A stretch of DNA of 64,000 nucleotides from Chryseobacterium camelliae (GCF_027920545.1 NZ_CP115859.1:1-64000), one strand, 5' to 3'; counted from the first letter of the stretch, positions 18,303 through 27,141 are shown. The notes: a model not told the origin generated them from the letters alone. Translations and numbers: made by a program.

Positions 18303-18815
18303 ATGAAAAAAACGACAATATTCTTTACTTTAATAGTATTCGTTCTAAGCTTTACAACGATATCAGCTCAGAAGAAATTCGAGAAAGAAAAAAAAGAAAT
18401 CGGAACAATGCTGGATGATTTCAACGTTGCGGCAGCAAAAGCTGATTTCAATGCTTACTTTAATTATTTTGCAGACGAATCTACATTTATAGGAACAGAC
18501 GCCACCGAAGTTTGGGATAAAAAAGCATTCATGGTGTGGGCAAAACCGTATTTTGATAAAAAAAGAACCTGGAATTTCACTTCTATGAAAAGAAACATTT
18601 ATTTCAGTAAAGACGGAAAAATGGCCTGGTTCGATGAATTGCTGGATACTCAGATGAAAATCTGCCGTGGTTCGGGAGTTGTTGAAAAAATAAACGGACA
18701 ATGGAAAGTGAAGCAGTATGTACTTTCTGTAACCGTTCCTAATGAAATTGTAGACAAGGTTGTGGTAGAAAAAACACCAATCGAAGACGTCTTAATCCAA
18801 AAACTGAAAAAATAA
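18303..18815 (+). CDS. Secreted NTF2-like (SnoaL/DUF4440) protein
   Basis: A 170-residue protein with a signal peptide (about 1-22, ending TISAQ). The mature part has the NTF2-like cone layout: a first helix with LDDFNVAAAKADFNAYFNYF, then FADESTFIGTDA, and strands with MAWFDELLDTQM and NGQWKVKQYVLSV. Such domains bind small ligands or act as enzymes; the specific role is unknown. It stands alone. Confidence 0.82.
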   Translation: MKKTTIFFTLIVFVLSFTTISAQKKFEKEKKEIGTMLDDFNVAAAKADFNAYFNYFADESTFIGTDATEVWDKKAFMVWAKPYFDKKRTWNFTSMKRNIYFSKDGKMAWFDELLDTQMKICRGSGVVEKINGQWKVKQYVLSVTVPNEIVDKVVVEKTPIEDVLIQKLKK

Positions 18816-18876
18816 TGATGGAGATTGCTTAATTCCTTTCTTACCCTACATCAACATTTTTGCAATCCGCACGGTG

Positions 18877-18884
18877 TACATTTG
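18877..18884 (+). promoter_or_regulatory. Promoter -7 box of the pirin gene
   Basis: TACATTTG, 19 nt before the pirin ATG. Confidence 0.6.
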
Positions 18885-18903
18885 TACCATAAATAATCAC
18901 AAT

Positions 18904-19632
18904 ATGAAAACAGTATATCATAAAGCAGATACAAGAGGTCATGCAAATCACGGTTGGTTAAATTCTTATCATACATTTAGCTTTGCAGGATATCAAAACC
19001 CTGAAAGAATGAATTTCGGAGTGTTGAGAGTATTAAATGACGACACCGTTACCCAGGGAATGGGATTCGGAACACACCCTCACAGGGACATGGAAATCAT
19101 TTCGATCCCTTTGGAAGGCGATTTGGAACATAAAGATTCGATGGGAACAATTGCCGTTATCCAAAAAGGAGAAATTCAGGTGATGAGCGCAGGGACAGGA
19201 GTAATGCACAGCGAGTACAATAAAAATAAAGATCAGGCTGTGAAATTTTTGCAAATCTGGGTTTTTCCGAAAGAAGTCGGAGTTGAGCCAAGATATGATC
19301 AGAAAAGTATTAAACAAGGAGAAAAAATTAACGGTTTCCAACAAATTTTATCTCCTAATAAAAATGATGACGGAGTCTGGATTCATCAGGATGCGTGGTT
19401 TAATTTAGCTAATTTTACTAAAGGAAACGGTAAAAATTATATGCTCAACAAAAAAGGAAACGGAGTCTATGCTTTTGTATTGAAAGGTAGTGCAAAAGTG
19501 GGTGACAGAATTCTAAATGAAAGAGACGGTTTAGGAATCTGGGATACCCAAAGTTTCAATATAGAAGCTGTTGAAGACACAGAAATTCTTTTAATGGAAG
19601 TTCCTATGGAATTACCATCCTATTTAAAATAA
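18904..19632 (+). CDS. Pirin family protein (bicupin)
   Basis: A 242-residue cytoplasmic bicupin. The metal-binding cupin motif is clear: FGTHPHRDMEIISIPLEGDL near residue 58 and GTGVMHSEYN near 100. Pirins are iron-dependent; some bacterial members have quercetinase activity and others act as redox sensors. The start at 18904 gives the standard N terminus and lies just after the promoter, whereas the earlier ATG at 18874 lies upstream of the promoter box. Confidence 0.92.
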   Translation: MKTVYHKADTRGHANHGWLNSYHTFSFAGYQNPERMNFGVLRVLNDDTVTQGMGFGTHPHRDMEIISIPLEGDLEHKDSMGTIAVIQKGEIQVMSAGTGVMHSEYNKNKDQAVKFLQIWVFPKEVGVEPRYDQKSIKQGEKINGFQQILSPNKNDDGVWIHQDAWFNLANFTKGNGKNYMLNKKGNGVYAFVLKGSAKVGDRILNERDGLGIWDTQSFNIEAVEDTEILLMEVPMELPSYLK

Positions 19633-19662
19633 ATAAAACAGAACAATTTCGCAGAGTAAAAA

Positions 19663-19722
19663 TTCCCCTCCTTTGGAGGGGTGGCGAAAATTCAGGAAGA
19701 ATTTTTGACGGGGTGGTTAAAA
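19663..19722. repeat. Dispersed repeat R2 (CCCCTCCTTTGGAGGGG type)
   Basis: TTCCCCTCCTTTGGAGGGG is a strong GC-rich palindrome, followed by GTGGCGAAAATTC, GAATTTTTGACGGGG and TGGTT. The unit is far richer in GC than its surroundings and codes for nothing complete. I recognise this type of degraded element from flavobacterial intergenic DNA. Confidence 0.75.
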
Positions 19723-19807
19723 ACATAAAATATTAGATTGTAACAAAAATCTTCCCGACTTTTGCATCAACAATTAAACAAAAAACTTATTTTAAAATAA
19801 ATTAAAA

Positions 19808-20359
19808 ATGAAAATTTTAGCAATAGCAGGATCCAATTCTGAAGCATCAATGAATAAACACCTGGTCTCATACGCAGCATCTATCTTTGAAAATGCTGAA
19901 GTAGAAGTAGTAGACTTAAATCCTTTCGAAATGCCGATTTATAAGCATGAAAGAGAATTGGCAAACGGAGTTCCTCAGGAAGCTAAAGACTTTGCTGCAA
20001 AAATTGACGGAGCAAACCTGTTGTTAGTTTCTTTACCGGAGCACAACGGAACATACTCTACAGCATTCAAAAATGTGTTCGACTGGGTATCTAGAATCAA
20101 AGACAGAACGGTTTGGAATGAAGTACCGATGTTGCTGATGTCTGCGGCTCCGGGAGCGAGAGGAGGAGCAGGAGTTTTGGAAGCGGCAACGAAGCGTTTC
20201 CCTTTCCACGGTGGAAATATCGTAGAAACGTTTTCACTTCCTTTCTTTAATGATAATTTTGATAAATCGGCTCAGAAGATTTCTAATGATGAGAAAGACA
20301 GTGAATTAAGAGAAAAAATCCAGAAAATTTCTGCCATCGAATCTATCCTTGAAAAATAG
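19808..20359 (+). CDS. NAD(P)H-dependent FMN reductase
   Basis: A 183-residue flavodoxin-fold oxidoreductase. The FMN phosphate loop is AGSNSEASMN (7-16) and the second flavin motif LPEHNGTYSTAFKNVFDW lies near residue 77. It transfers electrons from NAD(P)H to FMN, quinones or similar acceptors in the cytoplasm. It may serve redox stress like the neighbouring pirin, but there is no shared operon evidence beyond orientation. Confidence 0.9.
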   Translation: MKILAIAGSNSEASMNKHLVSYAASIFENAEVEVVDLNPFEMPIYKHERELANGVPQEAKDFAAKIDGANLLLVSLPEHNGTYSTAFKNVFDWVSRIKDRTVWNEVPMLLMSAAPGARGGAGVLEAATKRFPFHGGNIVETFSLPFFNDNFDKSAQKISNDEKDSELREKIQKISAIESILEK

Positions 20360-20383
20360 ATTTGAAAATTAATATAAAATTAA

Positions 20384-20391
20384 TATCTTTG
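20384..20391 (+). promoter_or_regulatory. Promoter upstream of the purM leader
   Basis: TATCTTTG is a perfect -7 box, 14 nt before the ATG of a 24-codon reading frame ahead of purM. Confidence 0.7.
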
Positions 20392-20405
20392 CAAAAAGAA
20401 AAAAG

Positions 20406-20480
20406 ATGAAAATTCAGACTTCCTTTAATCAATATTTTTCCAAGATGGGGAATATTGTGGACTCTGAAATTCTGAGATAA
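20406..20480 (+). CDS. Putative 24-residue leader peptide of purM
   Basis: A short frame reading MKIQTSFNQYFSKMGN then IVDSEILR. It follows a perfect promoter box and precedes a strong terminator, itself 47 nt before purM. This promoter / tiny frame / terminator / gene order is the layout of a transcription attenuator. The peptide is not rich in one amino acid, so a classical amino-acid leader is unlikely. It could also be a stand-alone small RNA. Confidence 0.45.
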   Translation: MKIQTSFNQYFSKMGNIVDSEILR

Positions 20481-20487
20481 AACAACG

Positions 20488-20519
20488 GCCGATAATCTAC
20501 CAAGATTGTCGGCTTTTTT
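20488..20519 (+). terminator. Terminator or attenuator ahead of purM
   Basis: GCCGATAATCT and AGATTGTCGGC form an 11-bp stem (one G-T pair) with loop ACCA, followed by TTTTTT. Confidence 0.85.
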
Positions 20520-20566
20520 GTTTTCTAAATTGAATAAAAAGTTTGAAATAAATTTCTAAAGTAGAC

Positions 20567-21559
20567 ATGAGCAACACTTACAAATCAGCAGGAGTAGACA
20601 AAGAAGAAGGATACAAAACGGTTGACAAGATTAAAAAAGCTGTCGGCGAAACGCACAATTCAAATGTATTGAATCATTTGGGAAGTTTTGGAGCTTTCTA
20701 CGAAATCGGCGGATACAAAAATCCTGTTTTGGTTTCAGGAACAGATGGGGTGGGAACGAAGCTTAAAGTAGCTTTGGACTCAAAAAAATATGATTCTATC
20801 GGTGTAGATTGTTTCGCAATGTGTGCAAACGATATTCTTTGTCACGGTGCAAAACCATTATTTTTCTTAGATTATCTGGCTTGCGGAAAACTGGATTCAG
20901 AAATCGCTGCTGAAATTGTTTTAGGAATGGTGGAAGCTTGTAAAGACAATAACTGTGCATTAATTGGCGGTGAAACTGCTGAAATGCCGGGAATGTATCA
21001 ACCGGGAGACTACGATGTTGCAGGATTCTGCGTAGGAATTGTTGAAAAAGACCAGATTATTGACGGATCTAAAATTAAAGCAGGAGATAAAATTATCGCA
21101 TTGCCAAGTTCAGGTTTCCATTCAAACGGATTCTCTCTGGTAAGAAAAGTTTTCCCTGATTTCAACGAAGAATTTGAAGGAAAGCCTTTGTATGAAACAC
21201 TTTTAGTTCCTACAAGATTATATTATAAAGATATTCATAAAGTACTTGCCGAGGTTGAAGTGGCAGGTATCGCTCATATCACAGGCGGTGGATTGTACGA
21301 AAACATCCCGAGAATTATCGGTGACGGATTATGTGCTTCTATCGATGCTTCAAAAATTCAGATTCCAAGCATTATGCTGGAGCTGGAAAAAAGAGGTGGA
21401 GTAGCTCGTGAAGAGATGTTCGGAACGTTCAATATGGGTGTCGGAATGATCGTAGTGGTAGAAGCTGAAAAAGCTGAGAAAGTACTAAGTCTTCTTGATG
21501 ATGCTTACGAAATCGGAGAAATCACAGAAGGAAGCGAGAAAATAAATCTATCATTTTAA
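20567..21559 (+). CDS. purM: Phosphoribosylformylglycinamidine cyclo-ligase
   Basis: A 330-residue AIR synthetase, step five of purine biosynthesis, closing FGAM to AIR with ATP. Family signatures are present: VSGTDGVGTKLKVA near 50-63, CFAMCANDILCHGAKPLFF, GGETAEMPGMY and HITGGGLYENIPRI. The length is normal. It opens the purM-purN-purH-purD-guaA run; its spacer holds a possible attenuator. Confidence 0.97.
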   Translation: MSNTYKSAGVDKEEGYKTVDKIKKAVGETHNSNVLNHLGSFGAFYEIGGYKNPVLVSGTDGVGTKLKVALDSKKYDSIGVDCFAMCANDILCHGAKPLFFLDYLACGKLDSEIAAEIVLGMVEACKDNNCALIGGETAEMPGMYQPGDYDVAGFCVGIVEKDQIIDGSKIKAGDKIIALPSSGFHSNGFSLVRKVFPDFNEEFEGKPLYETLLVPTRLYYKDIHKVLAEVEVAGIAHITGGGLYENIPRIIGDGLCASIDASKIQIPSIMLELEKRGGVAREEMFGTFNMGVGMIVVVEAEKAEKVLSLLDDAYEIGEITEGSEKINLSF

Positions 21560-21562
21560 TGT

Positions 21563-21638
21563 ACCCATATAACAATGTAGAAGTTTACCAATTTTAAGAG
21601 ATTGTTACATTGTTAGACTGATACATTATTACATTAAA
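21563..21638. repeat. Spacer repeat R5 copy 1
   Basis: The purM-purN spacer ends with TTGTTAGACTGATACATTAT then TACATTAA (21610-21637). It matches 24 of 28 positions with 22249-22276 after purN. Both copies also contain short CCAAT/ACCAT-type blocks. Confidence 0.75.
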
Positions 21639-21640
21639 TT

Positions 21641-22213
21641 ATGAAAAACTTAGTTATACTCGTTTCAGGTTCGGGAACAAACCTTCAAAGAATTATCGAT
21701 ACTATTGATAACGGTGAAATCCAGAATGCACAAGTATCTTTGGTAATTGCCGACAGAGAATGTTACGGACTTGAAAGAGCAAAAAATCATAATATAGAAC
21801 ACATTCTGATTCCGAGAGGAAAAAATTTCAGCAGCGAATTGAGTAAAATCATCCCTGAAAATACAGATTTAATCATATTGGCAGGATTTTTATCCATTCT
21901 AAAACCTGAGTTTTGTGAAAACTGGAACAGAAAAATTATCAATATTCACCCGGCGTTGCTTCCTAAATTCGGAGGCAAAGGAATGTGGGGAATGAATGTT
22001 CACAATGCTGTTATTGAAGCTAAGGAAAAAGAAAGCGGGGCAACCGTACATTTTGTGACTTCAGGAATTGATGAAGGAGAAGCTATTCTTCAAAAATCAT
22101 TCGAAGTAACAGAAAATGATACTCCCGAAACGGTGGCGGAAAAAGTTCATACCATAGAATATGAAATTTTCCCAAAAGCAATCAATAAAGTACTTAATAA
22201 TGTACCAATCTAG
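21641..22213 (+). CDS. purN: Phosphoribosylglycinamide formyltransferase
   Basis: A 190-residue GAR transformylase that adds a formyl group from 10-formyl-THF in purine synthesis. SGSGTNLQ (9-16) binds the phosphate; the catalytic triad is visible as NIHPALLPKFGG (Asn, His) and GIDEGEAI (Asp). It lies between purM and purH with repeat-filled spacers on both sides rather than tight coupling. Confidence 0.96.
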   Translation: MKNLVILVSGSGTNLQRIIDTIDNGEIQNAQVSLVIADRECYGLERAKNHNIEHILIPRGKNFSSELSKIIPENTDLIILAGFLSILKPEFCENWNRKIINIHPALLPKFGGKGMWGMNVHNAVIEAKEKESGATVHFVTSGIDEGEAILQKSFEVTENDTPETVAEKVHTIEYEIFPKAINKVLNNVPI

Positions 22214-22280
22214 TAATATACCAATATACCATCAAAATGATTGTTAGATTGCTAAACTGATACATTGTTATATTAATTTA
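22202..22280. repeat. Spacer repeat R5 copy 2
   Basis: ATTGCTAAACTGATACATTG and TTATATTAA at 22248-22276 repeat the block ahead of purN. The copies bracket purN as direct repeats about 640 bp apart. Confidence 0.75.
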
Positions 22281-22343
22281 AAAACACAATTAGATTTTAA
22301 TTATTTCGAAAAAAAAGAAAAATCTAAGTAAAATAAAAGTAAA

Positions 22344-22383
22344 CCGGAGGTGAAAGACCGGACTACAGTTTGAAATAGCTGTA
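22344..22383 (+). promoter_or_regulatory. Twin-hairpin element in the purH leader
   Basis: Two small hairpins stand in tandem 24 nt before purH: CCGG-AGGTGAAAGA-CCGG (22344-22361) and TACAG-TTTGAAATAG-CTGTA (22364-22383). Both loops are 10 nt and contain TGAAA. The unit is more GC-rich than the adjoining leader. A regulatory RNA is possible; I could not match it to a named riboswitch. Confidence 0.4.
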
Positions 22384-22406
22384 AAAAGTAAAAAATCGAA
22401 AGTAAA

Positions 22407-23924
22407 ATGAGCAAAAAGAGAGTTTTAATCAGTGTTTCTGACAAGAGCGGATTGATCGAATTCGCACAGTTTTTAGAAGCCCAAAATTATGAGTTGATCT
22501 CTACAGGAGGAACATTCAAACATTTGAAAGACGCTGGTTTAAATCCAATTCAGATTGATGAGGTTACCAATTTTCCTGAGATGTTGGACGGAAGAGTGAA
22601 AACATTACACCCGAAAGTTCACGGTGGATTGTTGGCGGTTCGTTCAAACGAAGAACACATGAAAACTGTTCAGGAACACGGAATTGGTCTGATTGACATG
22701 GTGATTGTGAATCTTTATCCTTTCTTCGAAAATGTAAACAAAAACATTTCTCTTCACGAAAAGGTAGAATTTATCGACATCGGAGGTCCTTCAATGCTTC
22801 GTTCTGCAGCTAAAAACTTTGATTCTGTAACGGTAATTACTGATGTTGAAGATTATACAGCAGTAAAAATCGAAATGGAGCAAAACGGAGATACGTACAT
22901 CGAAACTCGTAAAAGATTGGCAGGAAAAGTATTCAACCTTACTTCTGCTTATGATGCGGCAATCTCAAGAATGCTTTTAGATGAAGAATATCCGACGTAT
23001 TTAAGTGCTTCTTACAAAAAAGTAGCTGACTTAAGATACGGTGAAAACCCTCATCAAACGGCAGCTTATTATACTTCTACTTTCGAAAACGGTGCCATGA
23101 AAGATTTCGAACAATTGGGAGGTAAAGAATTGTCTTTCAATAATCTTCGTGATATGGACCTTTGCTGGAAAGTGGTTACAGAATTTAAAGAAGAAATGGC
23201 TTGTTGTGCGGTAAAGCACTCTACACCTTGTGGAGTTGCGATCGGAACTTCAGCATTGGAAACGTATCAGAAAACTTTCGAATGTGACCCAGTTTCAATC
23301 TTTGGTGGAATTGTGGCAATGAACTACAAGATCGACGCAGCAACTGCTGAAGAATTAAACAAAACATTCCTTGAAATCGTAATGGCTCCTGAATTTGATG
23401 AAGAAGCTCTTGAAATTTTAAGAAAAAAGAAGAATCTAAGAATTATAAAAATCGTAAACCCTGTTTCAGATAAGCAAACTTGGGTGAAGGTTGACGGTGG
23501 AATATTAGTTCAGGATAACGACAGCATCTTCTCGGATGATATTAAAGTGGTTACTGAAACTCAGCCTACGGAAGAGCAGAAAAAAGCATTATTATTCTCT
23601 CAGAGAGTCGTAAAATATGTTAAATCAAATGCTATCGTAGTTTCTAACGGAATTCAGGCTTTCGGGATCGGAGGTGGACAGGTGAACAGAATCTGGGCAA
23701 CTCAGCAGGCGATTGAAAGAGCTAAAGAAAAATTCTCAGGAGACTTGGTATTGGCTTCTGACGCATTTTTCCCTTTCCGTGACGTAGTAGATTTCTGCGC
23801 TCAGGAAGGAATTACGGCAATTATTCAGCCGGGAGGAAGTGTAAAAGATCAGGACAGCATCGAAGCGGCAAATGAGCACAAAATTCCGATGATGTTTACT
23901 GGTGTTAGACATTTTTTCCACTAA
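22407..23924 (+). CDS. purH: Bifunctional AICAR transformylase / IMP cyclohydrolase
   Basis: A 505-residue enzyme for the last two steps to IMP. The N-terminal IMP cyclohydrolase domain (about 1-195) shows [14 protein letters not shown] and [12 protein letters not shown]; the transformylase domain carries [13 protein letters not shown] and the catalytic Lys-His in [14 protein letters not shown]. Length is typical for the family. It is preceded by a structured leader and followed by purD with its own promoter. Confidence 0.98.
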   Translation: MSKKRVLISVSDKSGLIEFAQFLEAQNYELISTGGTFKHLKDAGLNPIQIDEVTNFPEMLDGRVKTLHPKVHGGLLAVRSNEEHMKTVQEHGIGLIDMVIVNLYPFFENVNKNISLHEKVEFIDIGGPSMLRSAAKNFDSVTVITDVEDYTAVKIEMEQNGDTYIETRKRLAGKVFNLTSAYDAAISRMLLDEEYPTYLSASYKKVADLRYGENPHQTAAYYTSTFENGAMKDFEQLGGKELSFNNLRDMDLCWKVVTEFKEEMACCAVKHSTPCGVAIGTSALETYQKTFECDPVSIFGGIVAMNYKIDAATAEELNKTFLEIVMAPEFDEEALEILRKKKNLRIIKIVNPVSDKQTWVKVDGGILVQDNDSIFSDDIKVVTETQPTEEQKKALLFSQRVVKYVKSNAIVVSNGIQAFGIGGGQVNRIWATQQAIERAKEKFSGDLVLASDAFFPFRDVVDFCAQEGITAIIQPGGSVKDQDSIEAANEHKIPMMFTGVRHFFH

Positions 23925-23978
23925 TTAAAATAGAATTAAAAAATAGTTTTGAGATAGTATTTATAGCATTCAAAATTA

Positions 23979-23986
23979 TATATTTG
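23979..23986 (+). promoter_or_regulatory. Promoter -7 box of purD
   Basis: TATATTTG fits TAnnTTTG, 28 nt before the purD ATG. Confidence 0.6.
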
Positions 23987-24014
23987 TACAATAAGACTAG
24001 ATAATAAATAAAGT

Positions 24015-25253
24015 ATGAGAATATTAATCATAGGTGAAGGTGGAAGAGAATCTGCTTTGGCAGCAAAACTTCAGAAAGACTCTAGAGTTACTAAAATGTT
24101 TTTTGCCAACGGAAACGCTACTACCGATGCAATAGGGAAAAATGTTCATTTATCAGAGATTAAAGAACTTAGAGATTTTGCGATCAAAGAAAAGGTAGAT
24201 TTAACGATTGTAGGTCCTGAAGCACCTCTTGTTGCAGGTCTGAAGGATGAATTTAAGAAACATGATCTTAAAGTTTTCGGTCCTACTCAGAAAGTAGCAA
24301 GCTTGGAAGGAAGTAAAGCTTTCTCTAAGAAATTTATGCAGACCTATGATATCAAAACAGCAAAAGCTGTCGTATTTGATGCTTATAACGATGCTAAAGA
24401 ATATATCCAGACTCAGCCATATCCATTAGTTGTTAAAGCAAGTGGTCTTGCAGGAGGTAAAGGAGTGGTAATCTGCGAAACATTGGAAGAAGCTGAAGCT
24501 ACGATTCATGATTTTATGATCAGAAGAGTATTTGGAGATGCAGGTATCCGTATCGTTATCGAAGAATATTTACAAGGTTTTGAAGCTTCAATCATCGCTT
24601 TCTCAAACGGTGAAAAACTATTCCCTTGTATCGCTGCTAAAGATTATAAAAGAGCTGGAAAAGGAGATACAGGTCCAAACACAGGTGGTATGGGAACGGT
24701 AGCGCCAAGTCCGGAATTTACTCAAGAGCATTACGCTGATTTTGAGAAAAATATTCTTGAACCAACAATTAAAGGTCTTAAAGGAGAAGGTTTCGGTTTT
24801 AAAGGAATTATTTTCTTCGGATTAATGGTAACTAAAAACGGGGCTTACCTACTTGAATATAACATGAGATTCGGAGATCCTGAAACTCAGGTATTGATGG
24901 CTCTTATGGAAAACAATCTTCTGGATGTAATCAATGATTGTATGGACGGAAAAGACATTGAGCTTAAATTTAAAGACGAAAAAGCAGTTTGTCTTGTAAT
25001 GTGTTCAGGAGGTTACCCGAGAAACTTTGAAACAGGATTTGAAATTGTAGGAGAAGACAAAGTGAAGCACAGCCAGCTTTTATATGCAGGAGCAATTAAA
25101 AAAGGAGATGCGGTTGTTTCTAACGGAGGTAGAGTTCTGAATATCGTAGCTACCGGTGCAACTTACGAAGATGCCCGCAAAAAAGTTTACGAAGATGCAA
25201 GTCATGTACACTTCGATTACGGCTTCTACAGAGAAGATATCGGAAAGTTCTAA
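24015..25253 (+). CDS. purD: Phosphoribosylamine-glycine ligase
   Basis: A 412-residue ATP-grasp ligase joining glycine to phosphoribosylamine. The N-terminal motif IIGEGGRESAL, the ATP-grasp loop VVKASGLAGGKGVVICE and the metal/glycine site EYNMRFGDPETQVLM are all present. Normal length. It is part of the purine cluster but separately promoted. Confidence 0.97.
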   Translation: MRILIIGEGGRESALAAKLQKDSRVTKMFFANGNATTDAIGKNVHLSEIKELRDFAIKEKVDLTIVGPEAPLVAGLKDEFKKHDLKVFGPTQKVASLEGSKAFSKKFMQTYDIKTAKAVVFDAYNDAKEYIQTQPYPLVVKASGLAGGKGVVICETLEEAEATIHDFMIRRVFGDAGIRIVIEEYLQGFEASIIAFSNGEKLFPCIAAKDYKRAGKGDTGPNTGGMGTVAPSPEFTQEHYADFEKNILEPTIKGLKGEGFGFKGIIFFGLMVTKNGAYLLEYNMRFGDPETQVLMALMENNLLDVINDCMDGKDIELKFKDEKAVCLVMCSGGYPRNFETGFEIVGEDKVKHSQLLYAGAIKKGDAVVSNGGRVLNIVATGATYEDARKKVYEDASHVHFDYGFYREDIGKF

Positions 25254-25310
25254 ATAAAAAATCGAAAAAAGATTTGGAGAAATCCAGGTCTTTTTTTGTA
25301 AAGATTTCAT

Positions 25311-25372
25311 CAATAGAATTGGGCTTTAGCCCGATTAATAATAAGGAAATCAAATTGGCTTTAGCCAAAACT
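25311..25372. repeat. Dispersed repeat R3 (GGCTTTAGCC units)
   Basis: Two palindromic cores, GGGCTTTAGCCCG and TTGGCTTTAGCCAA, stand about 25 nt apart in the purD-guaA spacer. Each forms a short hairpin. Downstream, GTCATTCCGTAGGAATCTCTG (25419 onward) is a partial relative of the R1 family, so this 294-nt spacer is largely repeat debris. Confidence 0.7.
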
Positions 25373-25547
25373 TAAAGATTAATTTAAAAATTGAGTTAAG
25401 TTTTATACATAATTTTTGTCATTCCGTAGGAATCTCTGCAGCAATGATAAAAATGTAAAGAGTTTGGAATTCTTCGGGATAACAAAGGCTCTTTTAAAAA
25501 CATTGAAAAGCTCATCAATTATCAATCATCATTTATCAATTATAATA

Positions 25548-27077
25548 ATGAATAACGGTATTATCATATTAGATTTCGGATCACAGTACAACCAGCTTAT
25601 CGGAAGAAGAATCCGTGAGATGGGTGTATATTCTGAAATTTTACCTTTCAATACACCATTAGAAACGCTTTTAGAAAAGCAACCAAAAGGGATTATCCTC
25701 TCAGGAGGACCAAGTTCTGTAAACGCAGAAAATGCTCATTTGGTTGAAAAAGAATTATATGAACAAGGAATTCCTGTGTTAGGAATTTGCTACGGAATGC
25801 AGCTTACTGCACATCTTTTAGGAGGAAAAGTTCACAAAGGAGTAAAAGGTGAATACGGAAAAGCCCATTTGGAAATTGTAAAAGAATCTTCTTTACTGAA
25901 AGGAGTTAGTAACAATTCCGTAGTTTGGATGAGTCACTTTGACGAAGTTGGACAATTACCTGCAGGTTTTGAATTAAATGCAACATCTGGAGTAATTGCT
26001 TCGATGTCAAATGAAGATAAAAAAATCTATTGTGTACAGTTCCACCCGGAAGTTTCTCACACCGAAGAAGGTGGGAAAATGTTAGAAAATTTCGTTTTCG
26101 GAATCTGTAATGCAGAGAAAAACTGGAAACTGACCAACTATATCGAAAAAACAGTTGAAGAAATCCGTGAAAAAGTAGGAGATCAAAAAGTGATCCTGGG
26201 ACTTTCAGGAGGGGTAGATTCTTCTGTAGCAGCGGTTTTGATTCATAAAGCGATAGGGGATCAATTGACTTGTATCTTTGTTGATACAGGTTTGTTGAGA
26301 AAAGATGAAGGTAAAAAAGTAATGGATAACTATGGAGAGCACTTCCATATGAACATTAAAATGGTAGATGCATCGGAAAGATTCCTGTCAAAATTAGCTG
26401 GAGTTGACGATCCAGAAGCCAAAAGAAAAATCATTGGAAACGAATTTATCCACGTTTTTGATGAAGAATCTCATAAAATTGAAGGCGCTAAATTCTTAGC
26501 TCAGGGAACCATTTATCCTGATGTAATTGAAAGTCAGTCTGTAAACGGACCTTCTGCAGTGATCAAATCTCACCACAACGTTGGTGGGCTTCCTGAAGAT
26601 ATGGAATTTGAATTGCTTGAGCCTTTAAGAGAATTGTTCAAAGATGAAGTAAGAAAAGTAGGAGAAGAGTTGGGGATTCCTCATCATTTGGTACACAGGC
26701 ATCCTTTCCCGGGTCCCGGATTAGGAATCAGAGTATTGGGAGCGGTAGATGCAGAGAAAGTAAGAATTCTTCAGGAAGCTGATGATATTTTCATCGAAGA
26801 ATTATACAAAAACGATTTGTATGAAAAAGTTTCTCAGGCTTTCGTAGTACTTCTTCCTGTAAAATCTGTCGGAGTAATGGGCGATGAAAGAACATACGAA
26901 TACACAGCCGTAGTTCGTTCTGCAAACACCATCGACTTTATGACGGCAACGTGGAGCAGACTTCCTTACGAGTTTTTAGATACGGTTTCAAGCAGAATCA
27001 TCAATGAAGTAAGAGGAATCAACAGAGTAGCTTACGATATTTCAAGCAAACCGCCTGCAACCATCGAGTGGGAATAA
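25548..27077 (+). CDS. guaA: GMP synthase (glutamine-hydrolysing)
   Basis: A 509-residue enzyme converting XMP to GMP. The N-terminal glutaminase has ILDFGSQYNQLI, the catalytic cysteine in GICYGMQL and QFHPEVSHT; the synthase domain has the PPi loop LGLSGGVDSSVAA and the C-terminal dimer segment ending KPPATIEWE. The start at 25548 is set by homology; the frame extends upstream through repeat DNA to a TTG at 25416. It closes the purine cluster. Confidence 0.97.
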   Translation: MNNGIIILDFGSQYNQLIGRRIREMGVYSEILPFNTPLETLLEKQPKGIILSGGPSSVNAENAHLVEKELYEQGIPVLGICYGMQLTAHLLGGKVHKGVKGEYGKAHLEIVKESSLLKGVSNNSVVWMSHFDEVGQLPAGFELNATSGVIASMSNEDKKIYCVQFHPEVSHTEEGGKMLENFVFGICNAEKNWKLTNYIEKTVEEIREKVGDQKVILGLSGGVDSSVAAVLIHKAIGDQLTCIFVDTGLLRKDEGKKVMDNYGEHFHMNIKMVDASERFLSKLAGVDDPEAKRKIIGNEFIHVFDEESHKIEGAKFLAQGTIYPDVIESQSVNGPSAVIKSHHNVGGLPEDMEFELLEPLRELFKDEVRKVGEELGIPHHLVHRHPFPGPGLGIRVLGAVDAEKVRILQEADDIFIEELYKNDLYEKVSQAFVVLLPVKSVGVMGDERTYEYTAVVRSANTIDFMTATWSRLPYEFLDTVSSRIINEVRGINRVAYDISSKPPATIEWE

Positions 27078-27100
27078 TTGTTGACTTGAACTTTAAATAT

Positions 27101-27129
27101 AAATCCTGCCTTTTGGCGGGATTTTTTTG
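27101..27129 (+). terminator. Terminator of guaA
   Basis: AAATCCTGCC and GGCGGGATTT pair over 10 bp (one T-G) around TTTT, with a long T-run. Confidence 0.9.
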
Positions 27130-27141
27130 TTTAATATTTTC

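Noticed and set aside
25416..25547. N-terminal extension of GMP synthase
   Set aside because: The frame runs upstream through an R1-like repeat from a TTG; the family start is the ATG at 25548.
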